From Paenibacillus sp. UNC499MF (GTDB taxonomy: Bacteria > Bacillota > Bacilli > Paenibacillales > NBRC-103111), in contig NZ_FNVF01000001.1 in assembly GCF_900107975.1 (NCBI RefSeq), positions 1,059,237 to 1,123,236 on the forward strand: a DNA stretch of 64,000 nt, read 5' to 3'. This document shows positions 54,286 through 62,206 of this stretch, one piece after another (the stretch's first letter is position 1; every line of letters begins with the position of its first letter). The notes under the pieces are model-generated. The model had not been told where the DNA came from. It did no database searches and saw only the letters and a list, made by a program, of their open reading frames with translations. The position numbers and the translations under genes were made by a program.

Positions 54286-54951
54286 ATAAGCTTCTTTTTG
54301 AAGCTTCGCGGGAACGAGACGACGGCTCTGATCGGTTCGTCGGGCTCCGGTAAATCCACCATTGCGGATCTGATCGCCCGGATGTACGACGTGCAGCGTG
54401 GAGATATCTACATCGACGGCTATCCGCTGAAGGCGGTCACACAGCAGACTCTGCGAAGCCAGCTGGGGATCGTATCGCAGGAAATCATTCTGCTGAACGG
54501 CACGATCCGTGAAAATATCGCGTACGGACAGCCTGCCGCATCGGTCGAACAAATCGAAGCGGCCGCGAGAGCCGCAAACGCGCACGAGTTTATAACCGCT
54601 TTGCCCCAAGGCTACGACACTCCGATAGGGGAAAGAGGCATCAAACTGTCCGGCGGACAGAAACAGCGGCTGTCTATCGCCAGAGCCTTCCTGAAAGATC
54701 CCCGCTTGATGATTCTCGATGAGGCGACGGCCGCCCTGGATACGGAATCCAAGCAGAAAATCCAACAGGCGCTGTCACGCCTTCTTCCCGGACGCACTTG
54801 TCTGGTCATTGCCCACCGGCTGTCGACGATTCAGAATGCCGATCAGATTGTCGTTCTGGAACATGGAGAAGTTGTGGAATATGGAAAGCATGATGTTCTC
54901 CTTCGCCGAAACGGAAGGTATAAAGAACTGTACAGGATGCAGTTCACATAA
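54286..54951 (+). pseudogene. ABC exporter remnant: nucleotide-binding half only
   Basis: The frame opens after TAA 54283-54285. Homology to ABC exporters begins at once with I-S-F, then G-S-S-G-S-G-K-S-T (Walker A), I-V-S-Q-E-I-I-L-L (Q-loop), L-S-G-G-Q-K-Q-R (signature), L-M-I-L-D-E-A-T-A-A-L-D (Walker B) and I-A-H-R-L-S-T-I (H-loop). The membrane domain, normally about 330 residues before this point, is missing. There is no ribosome site; the best codon is TTG 54298. The ATPase half is undamaged, so the loss may be recent, but without a membrane partner it is probably not functional. Two MarR-type palindromes sit directly upstream, so the intact gene was probably under MarR control. Confidence 0.85.
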
Positions 54952-54982
54952 AACTTACCGGCGAAGCCGCACAATTCACTCG

Positions 54983-55013
54983 CAAAAGACCGCGATAACC
55001 GCGGTCTTTTTAC
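54983..55013. terminator. Bidirectional terminator
   Basis: AAAAGACCGC (54984-54993) pairs with GCGGTCTTTT (55001-55010), with A and T runs on the two sides, just after the ABC remnant. Confidence 0.85.
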
Positions 55014-55028
55014 TTTTTGATGTGATGT

Positions 55029-55062
55029 AAAAACCCCCACGCCACAAGCATGCACGTGAGGG
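55029..55062 (-). terminator. Terminator of the RidA gene
   Basis: On the minus strand CCCTCACG pairs with CGTGGGGG (one G-T pair), followed by five T, 18 bases beyond the RidA stop. Confidence 0.8.
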
Positions 55063-55079
55063 AGATGAGGTGCAGGAGG

Positions 55080-55478
55080 TTAGACTTTAGCCGCCCACAG
55101 TTCAATTTCAATTTTTAATTCGGGCAATCCCAATTCGGAAATATAAGCGACCGTCATAGCCGGATAGCTGCCACCGAACAGTTCGGCCCATTTCTCATAC
55201 AGAAAATCCCAGTCTATTTTTTGGGTAGCCCATATATTGACTTTAATAATATGCTCGGACGTCAATTCCTCGGAGTGGAGAAGGGCGTGAATATTATCGA
55301 AAGTAAGGCGGATTTGTTCGTTCAGGCTATCGGGAATTTTCCCGTTCGGATCGGCTCCGATTTGGCCGGAAGTCACATACAGCTCCGCGTTTCTCGGAAT
55401 TTTAGTGAGATGAGTGTAGTGGCCTACGGGGCTGTAAATGCCTGCCGGATTTGTTCTGGTGATTTTGGAGTTTTCCAT
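55080..55478 (-). CDS. ridA: RidA/YjgF-family protein
   Basis: 132 residues from ATG 55478 with GAGG eight bases upstream. The small chorismate-mutase-like fold is indicated by Y-V-T-S-G-Q-I-G-A-D-P-N-G, then L-T-F-D-N-I-H-A-L-L, V-N-I-W-A-T and the final E-I-E-L-W-A-A. RidA proteins usually hydrolyse reactive enamine and imine intermediates of amino-acid metabolism. The conserved arginine of canonical RidA near residue 105 (in C-x-R-V) is not clear here: the segment reads S-Y-P-A-M-T-V-A-Y, so this may belong to a non-deaminase subgroup. It is flanked by its own terminator and appears monocistronic. Confidence 0.85.
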   Translation of the reverse strand: MENSKITRTNPAGIYSPVGHYTHLTKIPRNAELYVTSGQIGADPNGKIPDSLNEQIRLTFDNIHALLHSEELTSEHIIKVNIWATQKIDWDFLYEKWAELFGGSYPAMTVAYISELGLPELKIEIELWAAKV

Positions 55479-55788
55479 TTTAAATGACCTCGCATTCTAG
55501 AATTGTTCTGCCGTCTTCACTAACCGCATTTGGGCATACTTCACCCGTAAAAATAATGATTAGAAAAAAACGGCAGTAGAGTATCCGTAACCGGCGGACA
55601 AAAAAACCAAAGACTTTTTTTTCATGGACGGATACCCCTTTCTTTATAAATGCGAAGAAGATTTAGAATAAATTGTAGATTAAATCCCAGGCAGTGTCAA
55701 AATTTGTGAACGCTCAATAATGTTTGCGCGGCTGCAAGTTAGACCACCCTCTGTATGAGAGGGTAATCGCATTTGCCATTTTTTATCA

Positions 55789-55818
55789 TTGACTCCTCGG
55801 AAAGCTACCCTTTATGAT
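55789..55818 (+). promoter_or_regulatory. Promoter of the maltodextrin operon
   Basis: TTGACT (55789-55794) and TATGAT (55813-55818) are 18 bases apart. Tandem LacI-type operators follow at 55831. In the rest of the 55479-55788 gap there is a small hairpin ACCCTC/GAGGGT (about 55746-55764) and an inverted GTATCCGT/ACGGATAC pair, of unclear use. Confidence 0.8.
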
Positions 55819-55830
55819 GTGATTAAGCTT

Positions 55831-55864
55831 TACTTAAACGTTTCAGTACTTAAACGATTCAGTA
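55831..55864. promoter_or_regulatory. Tandem LacI-type operators of the maltodextrin operon
   Basis: TACTTAAACGTTTCAGTA (55831-55848) is followed, sharing its last two bases, by TACTTAAACGATTCAGTA (55847-55864). The repeats differ at one position and have a period of 16 bases. The core AAACGTTT also occurs at 61241 before the LacI-type gene. Confidence 0.85.
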
Positions 55865-55885
55865 AAAAATGAAGGGGGAAACATC

Positions 55886-57172
55886 ATGTCCAAACGCTTA
55901 TTTTCCGCCGGAATTGCCGTTCTCTTGAGCGTGACCGGCTTAACCGGTTGCGGAAACGATCAGCCTTCGCCTTCCGCGCAGCCGCAGGAACAGGGAGGCG
56001 TAAATACGCAGCAGAAGGAGCTGAAACCCGAAAGCGGTGCCAAGCTTGTCGTATGGGAATCGAAGGGGCCCGAGCTGGACTATTTGAAAATCGTCGCGGC
56101 AAGCTTCGAGAAGGAATACGGGGTACCCGTAAAAGTCGAGCCCGTCCCGGCCATCGATACCGTGAAAAAGCTGACCACCGACGGTCCGGCCGGAATCGGT
56201 GCCGATGTGTTCTCCGCGCCGCACGACCAGCTCGGCAATGCCGTCCTAACCGGCCTGGTGCTGGAAAATGACGCATACGGCGAAGAGGACAAAAAGCAGC
56301 AGCTTCCTTCGGCGTTGGAAGGCGTAAGCTATTCCGGCGCCCTCTACGGATATCCGACGGCCATTGACACTTACGCGCTTTTTTACAATAAAAAAGCGAT
56401 GCCCCAAGCCCCGAAAACATACGAGGAGATCGTAAAGTTTGCCGCGACTTACAACGATCCGGCGAATAAAAAGTTCGCCCTGATGTGGGACGTCGGGCAG
56501 CTCTACCAGTCGTATTCGTTCCTTGCCGGTTACGGCGGCTATGTTTTCGGCGGTAAAGGCACGGATCCGGACGATATCGGGCTGAACAGCCCGCAGGCGG
56601 TCGAAGGAGCGAAGTATTTGCAATCGCTTAAAAAGATCCTGCCGCTGAATATTCACGATATCAACGATAATATTATCACCGGATTTTTTCAGGAAGGAAA
56701 AACGGCTTCCGTCATTAACGGATCATGGCTCATTTCCAGCTTGTCCAAAGCCGATTTCGAGTTTGGGGTCGCGCCGCTGCCGCTTCTGCCCAACGGAGAG
56801 CATCCCGTAAGTTTCTCGGGCATCCGGGCCTTGTACGTCAATTCGTACACCAAATATCCCGATGCGGCAAAGCTGTTCGCAACTTATGCGACAAGCAAGG
56901 ATCATCTGATCGAGCGGTTTAAAATGACGGCGCAGCTTCCTCCGCGGCAGGACGTCATGACGGACCCGGTTCTTACTTCCGATCCGTACGCGCCCGCTTT
57001 CCTGGAGCAGGCGAAGCATTCGGTGCCGATGCCTTCGATTCCCGAGATGGGCAGCGTTTGGGTGCCGGCGGGAACCGCTATTTCCTCGCTGTGGAACGAC
57101 AACCAGGACCCGGCCGCCGCATTGACGAAGGCCGTGGAACAAATCAAAACCGCGATGAAAACAACGAAGTAA
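55886..57172 (+). CDS. Maltodextrin-binding lipoprotein (MdxE/MalE-like)
   Basis: 428 residues from ATG 55886 with AGGGGG upstream. The signal peptide ends L-T-G-C with anchored C22. The mature part reads L-V-V-W-E-S-K-G-P-E, then F-E-K-E-Y-G-V-P-V-K-V, D-V-F-S-A-P-H-D-Q-L-G and Y-G-Y-P-T-A-I-D-T-Y-A-L-F-Y-N-K-K, the classic maltose-binding-protein layout. It captures maltodextrins outside the cell for the MalF- and MalG-like permeases that follow. The promoter and tandem operators put it under the LacI-type gene at 61267. No ATPase gene is present; such systems usually borrow the shared MsmX-type ATPase. Confidence 0.93.
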   Translation: MSKRLFSAGIAVLLSVTGLTGCGNDQPSPSAQPQEQGGVNTQQKELKPESGAKLVVWESKGPELDYLKIVAASFEKEYGVPVKVEPVPAIDTVKKLTTDGPAGIGADVFSAPHDQLGNAVLTGLVLENDAYGEEDKKQQLPSALEGVSYSGALYGYPTAIDTYALFYNKKAMPQAPKTYEEIVKFAATYNDPANKKFALMWDVGQLYQSYSFLAGYGGYVFGGKGTDPDDIGLNSPQAVEGAKYLQSLKKILPLNIHDINDNIITGFFQEGKTASVINGSWLISSLSKADFEFGVAPLPLLPNGEHPVSFSGIRALYVNSYTKYPDAAKLFATYATSKDHLIERFKMTAQLPPRQDVMTDPVLTSDPYAPAFLEQAKHSVPMPSIPEMGSVWVPAGTAISSLWNDNQDPAAALTKAVEQIKTAMKTTK

Positions 57173-57207
57173 GCGAAAATCAAAACCTAAGACAGGCGGT
57201 CTGACGT

Positions 57208-58506
57208 ATGCAAGCAAATCCAACCAATCGCCGTCACCGGATACGGGCCGCTGCGGGCTCGGCGGTGCTCATCGGCTTGGGCCAGCTCTACAATCGGCAG
57301 CGGGTCAAAGGGCTTCTGTTTCTGCTTTCGGCCCAGCTGTTTATCTGGAGCTACTGCCCTTTGGCCGTACGGGGAATCGCCGGACTGATCAGCCTGGGTG
57401 ACGTGCCGACCAAGGTGGTGCGGGGCAAGGTCGTACCCGGCGACCATTCCATCTTTCTGATGATCAACGGAGTGATGACCTGCGTGATCGTGCTTTTGTT
57501 CATCGGGTTCTATGCCATGAACATTGCCGATGCGTGGAGGAACGGAGAGCTGAGAGACAAAGGCAAGCCCGTTCCCGGGTTCCTGGCGTCGGTGATGCAG
57601 GCGAAGTTCAAGCATTTTCCGTACCTGCTTCTGCTGCCAGCGTTCGTGTTTGTCCTTTTCGTAACGGTGATCCCGCTCGTGTTTAACGTGATGATCGCGT
57701 TTACGAATTATTCGGCGCCCGGCCATATTCCGGATCGTTCGCTGGTCGATTGGACCGGACTCCGGACCTTCTACGATTTGTTCGCGCAGAAAGCGTGGCG
57801 GTCGACATTCCTCGGCATTTCGCTGTGGAATATCATCTGGGCGGCGGCTTCCACGATTACGGTCTTTTTTAGCGGACTTCTGCTGGCGATGATGATCAAT
57901 CACCCCCGTATCCGTTTTAAAAAGTTCTGGAGAACCGCTTTTATGCTTCCCTGGGCCGTACCGCAGTTCATTTCGATTCTCGTCTTTCGCGTGTTGTTAA
58001 ACGGCTCGTTCGGTCCCGTTAACGGGTTTCTCGCCAGTCTCGGCTTGCCGCCGGTTTCCTGGCTGTCCGATCCGACGATGGCCAAAGCGTCGATTCTGCT
58101 CGTCAACCTCTGGTTCTCGACTCCGTTTCTGATGGCGCTGATGGCGGGCATATTGACGACGATGCCCCGGGATCTGTACGAGGCGGCCGACGTGGACGGG
58201 GCTACCGCGGCGCAGAAATTTTTCGGAATTACGCTGCCGCTTGTGAAGCTCGCCACGGCCCCGATTTTTATTATGCAGTTCGCGTTTAACTTCAATAACT
58301 TCAATCTGATTTATTTGCTGACGGACGGGAAGCCGAACAATCCCGATTATTATTACGCCGGAAGTACGGATATTCTGATTTCGTGGATATTCAAAATGAC
58401 GCTGAATCAGAGCCAGTTCAATATGGCCTCGGCCGTCTCCATCATTATGTTTGTGTTCATTGCCCTGTTCTCCTTATGGAATTACAGACGGATGAAGGCA
58501 CTTTGA
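57208..58506 (+). CDS. Maltodextrin ABC permease, MalF-like
   Basis: 432 residues from ATG 57208, 36 bases after the binding-protein stop. About eight membrane segments are seen. An extra N-terminal part (about 1-130) with G-L-G-Q-L-Y-N-R-Q and two or three segments precedes the transport core, as in the long MalF versions of Bacillales. The ATPase-contact loop near residue 330 reads D-L-Y-E-A-A-D-V-D-G-A-T-A-A-Q-K-F, matching the EAA motif. It forms the channel with the MalG-like subunit. The pair and the binding protein give a complete importer apart from the ATPase. Confidence 0.92.
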   Translation: MQANPTNRRHRIRAAAGSAVLIGLGQLYNRQRVKGLLFLLSAQLFIWSYCPLAVRGIAGLISLGDVPTKVVRGKVVPGDHSIFLMINGVMTCVIVLLFIGFYAMNIADAWRNGELRDKGKPVPGFLASVMQAKFKHFPYLLLLPAFVFVLFVTVIPLVFNVMIAFTNYSAPGHIPDRSLVDWTGLRTFYDLFAQKAWRSTFLGISLWNIIWAAASTITVFFSGLLLAMMINHPRIRFKKFWRTAFMLPWAVPQFISILVFRVLLNGSFGPVNGFLASLGLPPVSWLSDPTMAKASILLVNLWFSTPFLMALMAGILTTMPRDLYEAADVDGATAAQKFFGITLPLVKLATAPIFIMQFAFNFNNFNLIYLLTDGKPNNPDYYYAGSTDILISWIFKMTLNQSQFNMASAVSIIMFVFIALFSLWNYRRMKAL

Positions 58507-58524
58507 GAAGAGGAATGGGTCTGC

Positions 58525-59358
58525 ATGAGGAAATTTAAAGACAATCTGACCGTTACGGGTATCTATCTGGTTTTTATCGCGCTGCTTGCCGCCACGGTTT
58601 ATCCGATTCTGTGGGTAATCGGCACTTCGCTGAATCCGGGGCAGAGCCTTCTCGTGAGCCGGATGATCCCGGATCATCCCACGTTCGCCCATTATGCCGA
58701 ATTGATCAGGCAGACGGATTTTGTGCTGTGGTACCGCAATACGGTCAAAATCGCCCTGGTGAACGCCATCGTTTCGACAACACTTGTGGCCGCAACGGCT
58801 TATGCTTTCTCCCGGTTCCGGTTCAAGGGCAGGCAGCAGGGGCTGATGACGCTGCTTATTCTGCAAATGTTTCCGGGTTTCTTATCCGTCATGGCCCTAT
58901 TTGTTCTCCTGCTTCAGACGAAGCTGCTGGACACGCACACGGGCCTCATTCTCATTTATGCGGGAGGGTCCGTTTCGATGGGAACCTGGGTCATGAAGGG
59001 GCATTTCGATACGATTCCGAAGAGCCTGGAGGAGGCGGTATTTATAGACGGGGGGAGCCATGCCGACGCGTTTTTCAAAATCATCTTCCCCTTGTCGCTG
59101 CCCGCGGTTACTTTCGTCGCTCTGAACAGCTTCATCACGCCGTTTATGGATTTTATTTTGCCGCAAATCGTGCTGAGGTCTTCGGAAAAAATGACACTGG
59201 CCCAAGGCTTGTACAGCATGGTGGCCACCGAGACGAATTCGAGTTTTACGCTGTTCGCCGCCGGAGCCGTGCTTGTGGCTCTTCCGATCACGTGCCTGTA
59301 CATGTATTTCCAGAAGTATCTGATTAACGGGATTACGGCAGGAGCGGACAAAGGATAG
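58525..59358 (+). CDS. Maltodextrin ABC permease, MalG-like
   Basis: 277 residues from ATG 58525, 19 bases after the MalF-like stop. Six membrane segments are visible. The EAA loop reads P-K-S-L-E-E-A-V-F-I-D-G-G-S-H near residue 175, and the C-terminus ends K-Y-L-I-N-G-I-T-A-G-A-D-K-G, as in MalG proteins. It pairs with the MalF-like subunit to move maltodextrins into the cytoplasm, where the next gene product can attack them. Confidence 0.93.
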   Translation: MRKFKDNLTVTGIYLVFIALLAATVYPILWVIGTSLNPGQSLLVSRMIPDHPTFAHYAELIRQTDFVLWYRNTVKIALVNAIVSTTLVAATAYAFSRFRFKGRQQGLMTLLILQMFPGFLSVMALFVLLLQTKLLDTHTGLILIYAGGSVSMGTWVMKGHFDTIPKSLEEAVFIDGGSHADAFFKIIFPLSLPAVTFVALNSFITPFMDFILPQIVLRSSEKMTLAQGLYSMVATETNSSFTLFAAGAVLVALPITCLYMYFQKYLINGITAGADKG

Positions 59359-59395
59359 CGGATATATCGGAATATAAGGAGAAAAGGAGCAGACT

Positions 59396-61234
59396 ATGTT
59401 ACTGGAAGCGATAGATCACCGGTCGGGGCAGGCTTACTGCTACGCCTACGATGAGCGTACCGTGCATATCCGGCTGCGCACGAAAAAAGAGGATGTGGAC
59501 GCGGTGTACGCGCTGCATGGGGACAAATACGATTGGGAGCGGACCGCTCTCGAAACCCGCCTGACCAAAACGGGCGGCGACAAGCTGTTCGATTACTGGC
59601 AGGGAGAGCTAGTTCCGCCGCATTACAGGCTGAGATACGCTTTTAAACTGATTTCTGGAGAAGAGGTCGTCTGGTTGACGGAGAAAGGGTTCGGTACGGA
59701 GGAACCGCACGATCCGCTCGCGTTTTTCGATTATCCGTTTTTGTGGCCGCAAGAGGTGCTGAAGCCGCCGGCCTGGGTGAAGGAAGCCGTCTTCTACCAG
59801 ATCTTCCCCGACCGCTTCGCGAACGGTGATCCGGCCAACGATCCCGACGGCGTCCGTCCATGGAGCGATTCCGATCCGGGGCCGTACGATTTTTACGGCG
59901 GAGACCTGCAGGGCGTGTTCGACCGCATCGATTATTTGTGTTCCCTCGGCGTGAACGCGATCTATTTTACACCGCTGTTCGAAGCGGCGACGAACCATAA
60001 GTACGATACGGCCGATTACAGGAAAGTCGATCCGGCTTTCGGGGATACGGCCTTGCTCAAGAAGCTGGTTGCCGCGTTTCACGAAAGAGGAATCCGTGTC
60101 ATCCTCGATGCGGTGTTCAATCACAGCGGCGAAGGTTTCGCCCCGTTCCGCGATGTGCGGGAGAAAGGCCTGGAGTCGCCTTACCGGGACTGGTTCCACA
60201 TCAAGGAATTTCCGCTGCGGACGGAGCCGAGACCGTCTTACCACTGCTTCGCGTTCGAGTCCCATATGCCGAAGCTCAATACGGCAAATCCCGAGGTCAG
60301 GAACTATTTGCTCGACGTGGCTGAATATTGGGTGCGGGAATGCGATATTGACGGCTGGAGGCTGGACGTGGCCAATGAAGTCGATCACGAGTTCTGGCGG
60401 GAATTCCGCAAGAGGCTGAAAGCTCTGAAGCCCGATTTCTACATCCTAGGCGAAATTTGGCACGATGCGATGCCGTGGCTGCAAGGAGACCAGTTCGACG
60501 CGGTCATGAACTATCCGGCCACCGACGCGGTTCTCGACTATTTCGCTTACGGGGAAATCGATGCGCGGGAGCTCGGCAGCCGCATAAACCGTCTGCTCGC
60601 TTCCTATCCGCAGCAGGTGAACGAGGCGGCCTTTAACATCCTCGGCAGCCACGACACCCCGCGGCTTCTGACCCGGATACCGGACGAGGCGAAAGCGAAG
60701 CTGGCGGTTCTTCTCCAGTTCACGCTTCCCGGCACTCCCTGCATCTATTACGGGGACGAGATCGGGATGCAGGGCGGGCCGGACCCCGATTGCCGGAAGC
60801 CGATGCAGTGGGACAAAGCCCGGCAAAATCACGAACTGCTGGCCTTTTACCGCACGCTGATCGCCCTGCGGCGAACCCGGCGCGCCTTGATCGACGGCAC
60901 CTTCCGGTTTGTTTATGCGGATAAGGACCAGCTCATCGTACTGAGAAAGAACGCGGACGAAGAGCTGTACATCTGCTTGAATAACAGCAGCCGGGAAGCG
61001 GCCTGTCACGTGTTTGAGCCGGAGCCCGCGTATTCTCATGCGGATACGCTAACCGGTCCGCATCCCGACCTGGAGAGAGGAAGCCGCATCCGTCCGGAAG
61101 CGGAAGTGATACTCGGGCAGGGGTCGTTTGTCCGGACCGAGAACGGCCTCTCGGCAGTGCTGCCGCCGTTCGGCTGGCTCGTCGCATCGGTGCCCCTGCG
61201 GCGGTTTGACACCGAACAGGGGGATATGCTTTAA
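59396..61234 (+). CDS. Cyclomaltodextrinase / neopullulanase-type GH13 amylase
   Basis: 612 residues from ATG 59396 with AAAAGGAGC upstream. An N-terminal CBM34-like domain (about 1-120) marks the cyclomaltodextrinase/neopullulanase subfamily. The catalytic barrel has the nucleophile D324 in G-W-R-L-D-V-A-N-E, acid/base E353 in I-L-G-E-I-W-H and transition-state D420 in G-S-H-D-T-P-R. There is no signal peptide, so it acts in the cytoplasm on imported linear or cyclic maltodextrins. Position after the permeases supports that. Whether it prefers cyclodextrins or maltose-forming cuts cannot be read from sequence. Confidence 0.93.
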   Translation: MLLEAIDHRSGQAYCYAYDERTVHIRLRTKKEDVDAVYALHGDKYDWERTALETRLTKTGGDKLFDYWQGELVPPHYRLRYAFKLISGEEVVWLTEKGFGTEEPHDPLAFFDYPFLWPQEVLKPPAWVKEAVFYQIFPDRFANGDPANDPDGVRPWSDSDPGPYDFYGGDLQGVFDRIDYLCSLGVNAIYFTPLFEAATNHKYDTADYRKVDPAFGDTALLKKLVAAFHERGIRVILDAVFNHSGEGFAPFRDVREKGLESPYRDWFHIKEFPLRTEPRPSYHCFAFESHMPKLNTANPEVRNYLLDVAEYWVRECDIDGWRLDVANEVDHEFWREFRKRLKALKPDFYILGEIWHDAMPWLQGDQFDAVMNYPATDAVLDYFAYGEIDARELGSRINRLLASYPQQVNEAAFNILGSHDTPRLLTRIPDEAKAKLAVLLQFTLPGTPCIYYGDEIGMQGGPDPDCRKPMQWDKARQNHELLAFYRTLIALRRTRRALIDGTFRFVYADKDQLIVLRKNADEELYICLNNSSREAACHVFEPEPAYSHADTLTGPHPDLERGSRIRPEAEVILGQGSFVRTENGLSAVLPPFGWLVASVPLRRFDTEQGDML

Positions 61235-61239
61235 TCAAC

Positions 61240-61253
61240 CTAAACGTTTAAGT
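61240..61253. promoter_or_regulatory. LacI-type operator before the repressor gene
   Basis: CTAAACGTTTAAGT contains the same TAAACGTTT core as the tandem sites at 55831-55864 and lies between the amylase stop and the ribosome site of the LacI-type gene. It suggests autoregulation or an internal roadblock. Confidence 0.7.
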
Positions 61254-61266
61254 AGGAGCGATTAGG

Positions 61267-62181
61267 ATGAAGAAAGCAACCATCAAAGATATAGCTAAAG
61301 CGGCGGGCGTTTCCATCGCCACCGTTTCATATATTTTGAACGATGTGAAAACCCAGTCCATTTCGGACGAAACGCGCGTCAAGGTGATGAAAGCCGCCCA
61401 GCAGCTTAAATACGTGGCGAACCGGACCGCGCAATCATTAAAAATCAAAAAAACGGGACTGATCGGCATTCTGCTGTTTCAGGAGCACGAAGACCGGTAC
61501 TGGTCCGATTTTAAATATGCCAAAACGGTCGGAAAAATCGAACAAATTTGCGGACAACTGGGCTATCATGTCATTTTTATGCAGGTCCGGAGCCAGCTTT
61601 CGGATTACAAAATGATTATGGAGCGGAATTTGGACGGCGTTTTTCTTCTCAATGCGGATCAGGAACGGTTCGGCACGATCTCCAATTATTTCGGTTTCGG
61701 TATTCCCGTCTTTGTTATCGACAGCTATATCGAAGATTCCTTGTTCCACAAAATCATTCCGGATTTCGCGCAAAGCTTCCGGACATGCGAGGCCGCTCTT
61801 GGCGGACGGCCGGATTTTCTCGTCACAGATGCGTACAACAACGCGAAGCTTGCCGGTTTCATCCGGGAGCAGTCCGGTCTGGACGACGAACGGATTTGCA
61901 TCTACGACAATCCACGGCAGCTCAACGAATTTCTGGTGCGTTACGAGGGGAAGCCGGGTATCGTAATCAACGAGTTTCTGGCGCTTGAAGTGTTGAAAAG
62001 CACGGCCCGTATCGCCGCCGTATGCACGTGCCATTGTCCGCAGATTCTTCCGGATACGGTGGGGAGGATCACGTTCGATTTGAACGACTATCAGGAAATA
62101 GTCCATAAAATGGATCGTTACATTCAAGATGCGGACTATGTAGATCCTGAAAAATTTTACTACTTGTCCGGCACTCCGTAA
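61267..62181 (+). CDS. LacI-family regulator of the maltodextrin locus
   Basis: 304 residues from ATG 61267. The helix-turn-helix is at residues 1-25 (A-T-I-K-D-I-A-K-A-A-G-V-S-I-A-T-V-S-Y-I-L-N), with a hinge at about 45-60. The effector domain is shorter than usual and lacks the typical second half-domain strands; a C-T-C-H-C cluster stands at about 257-261. It lies inside the maltodextrin operon after the amylase, and matching AAACGTTT operators stand at the operon promoter and in front of this gene. Maltose or a maltodextrin is the likely inducer. The cysteine/histidine cluster is not a known family feature and may bind metal or be incidental. Confidence 0.88.
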   Translation: MKKATIKDIAKAAGVSIATVSYILNDVKTQSISDETRVKVMKAAQQLKYVANRTAQSLKIKKTGLIGILLFQEHEDRYWSDFKYAKTVGKIEQICGQLGYHVIFMQVRSQLSDYKMIMERNLDGVFLLNADQERFGTISNYFGFGIPVFVIDSYIEDSLFHKIIPDFAQSFRTCEAALGGRPDFLVTDAYNNAKLAGFIREQSGLDDERICIYDNPRQLNEFLVRYEGKPGIVINEFLALEVLKSTARIAAVCTCHCPQILPDTVGRITFDLNDYQEIVHKMDRYIQDADYVDPEKFYYLSGTP

Positions 62182-62206
62182 CGATCCACTCAAAGGAGAG
62201 TTTACG

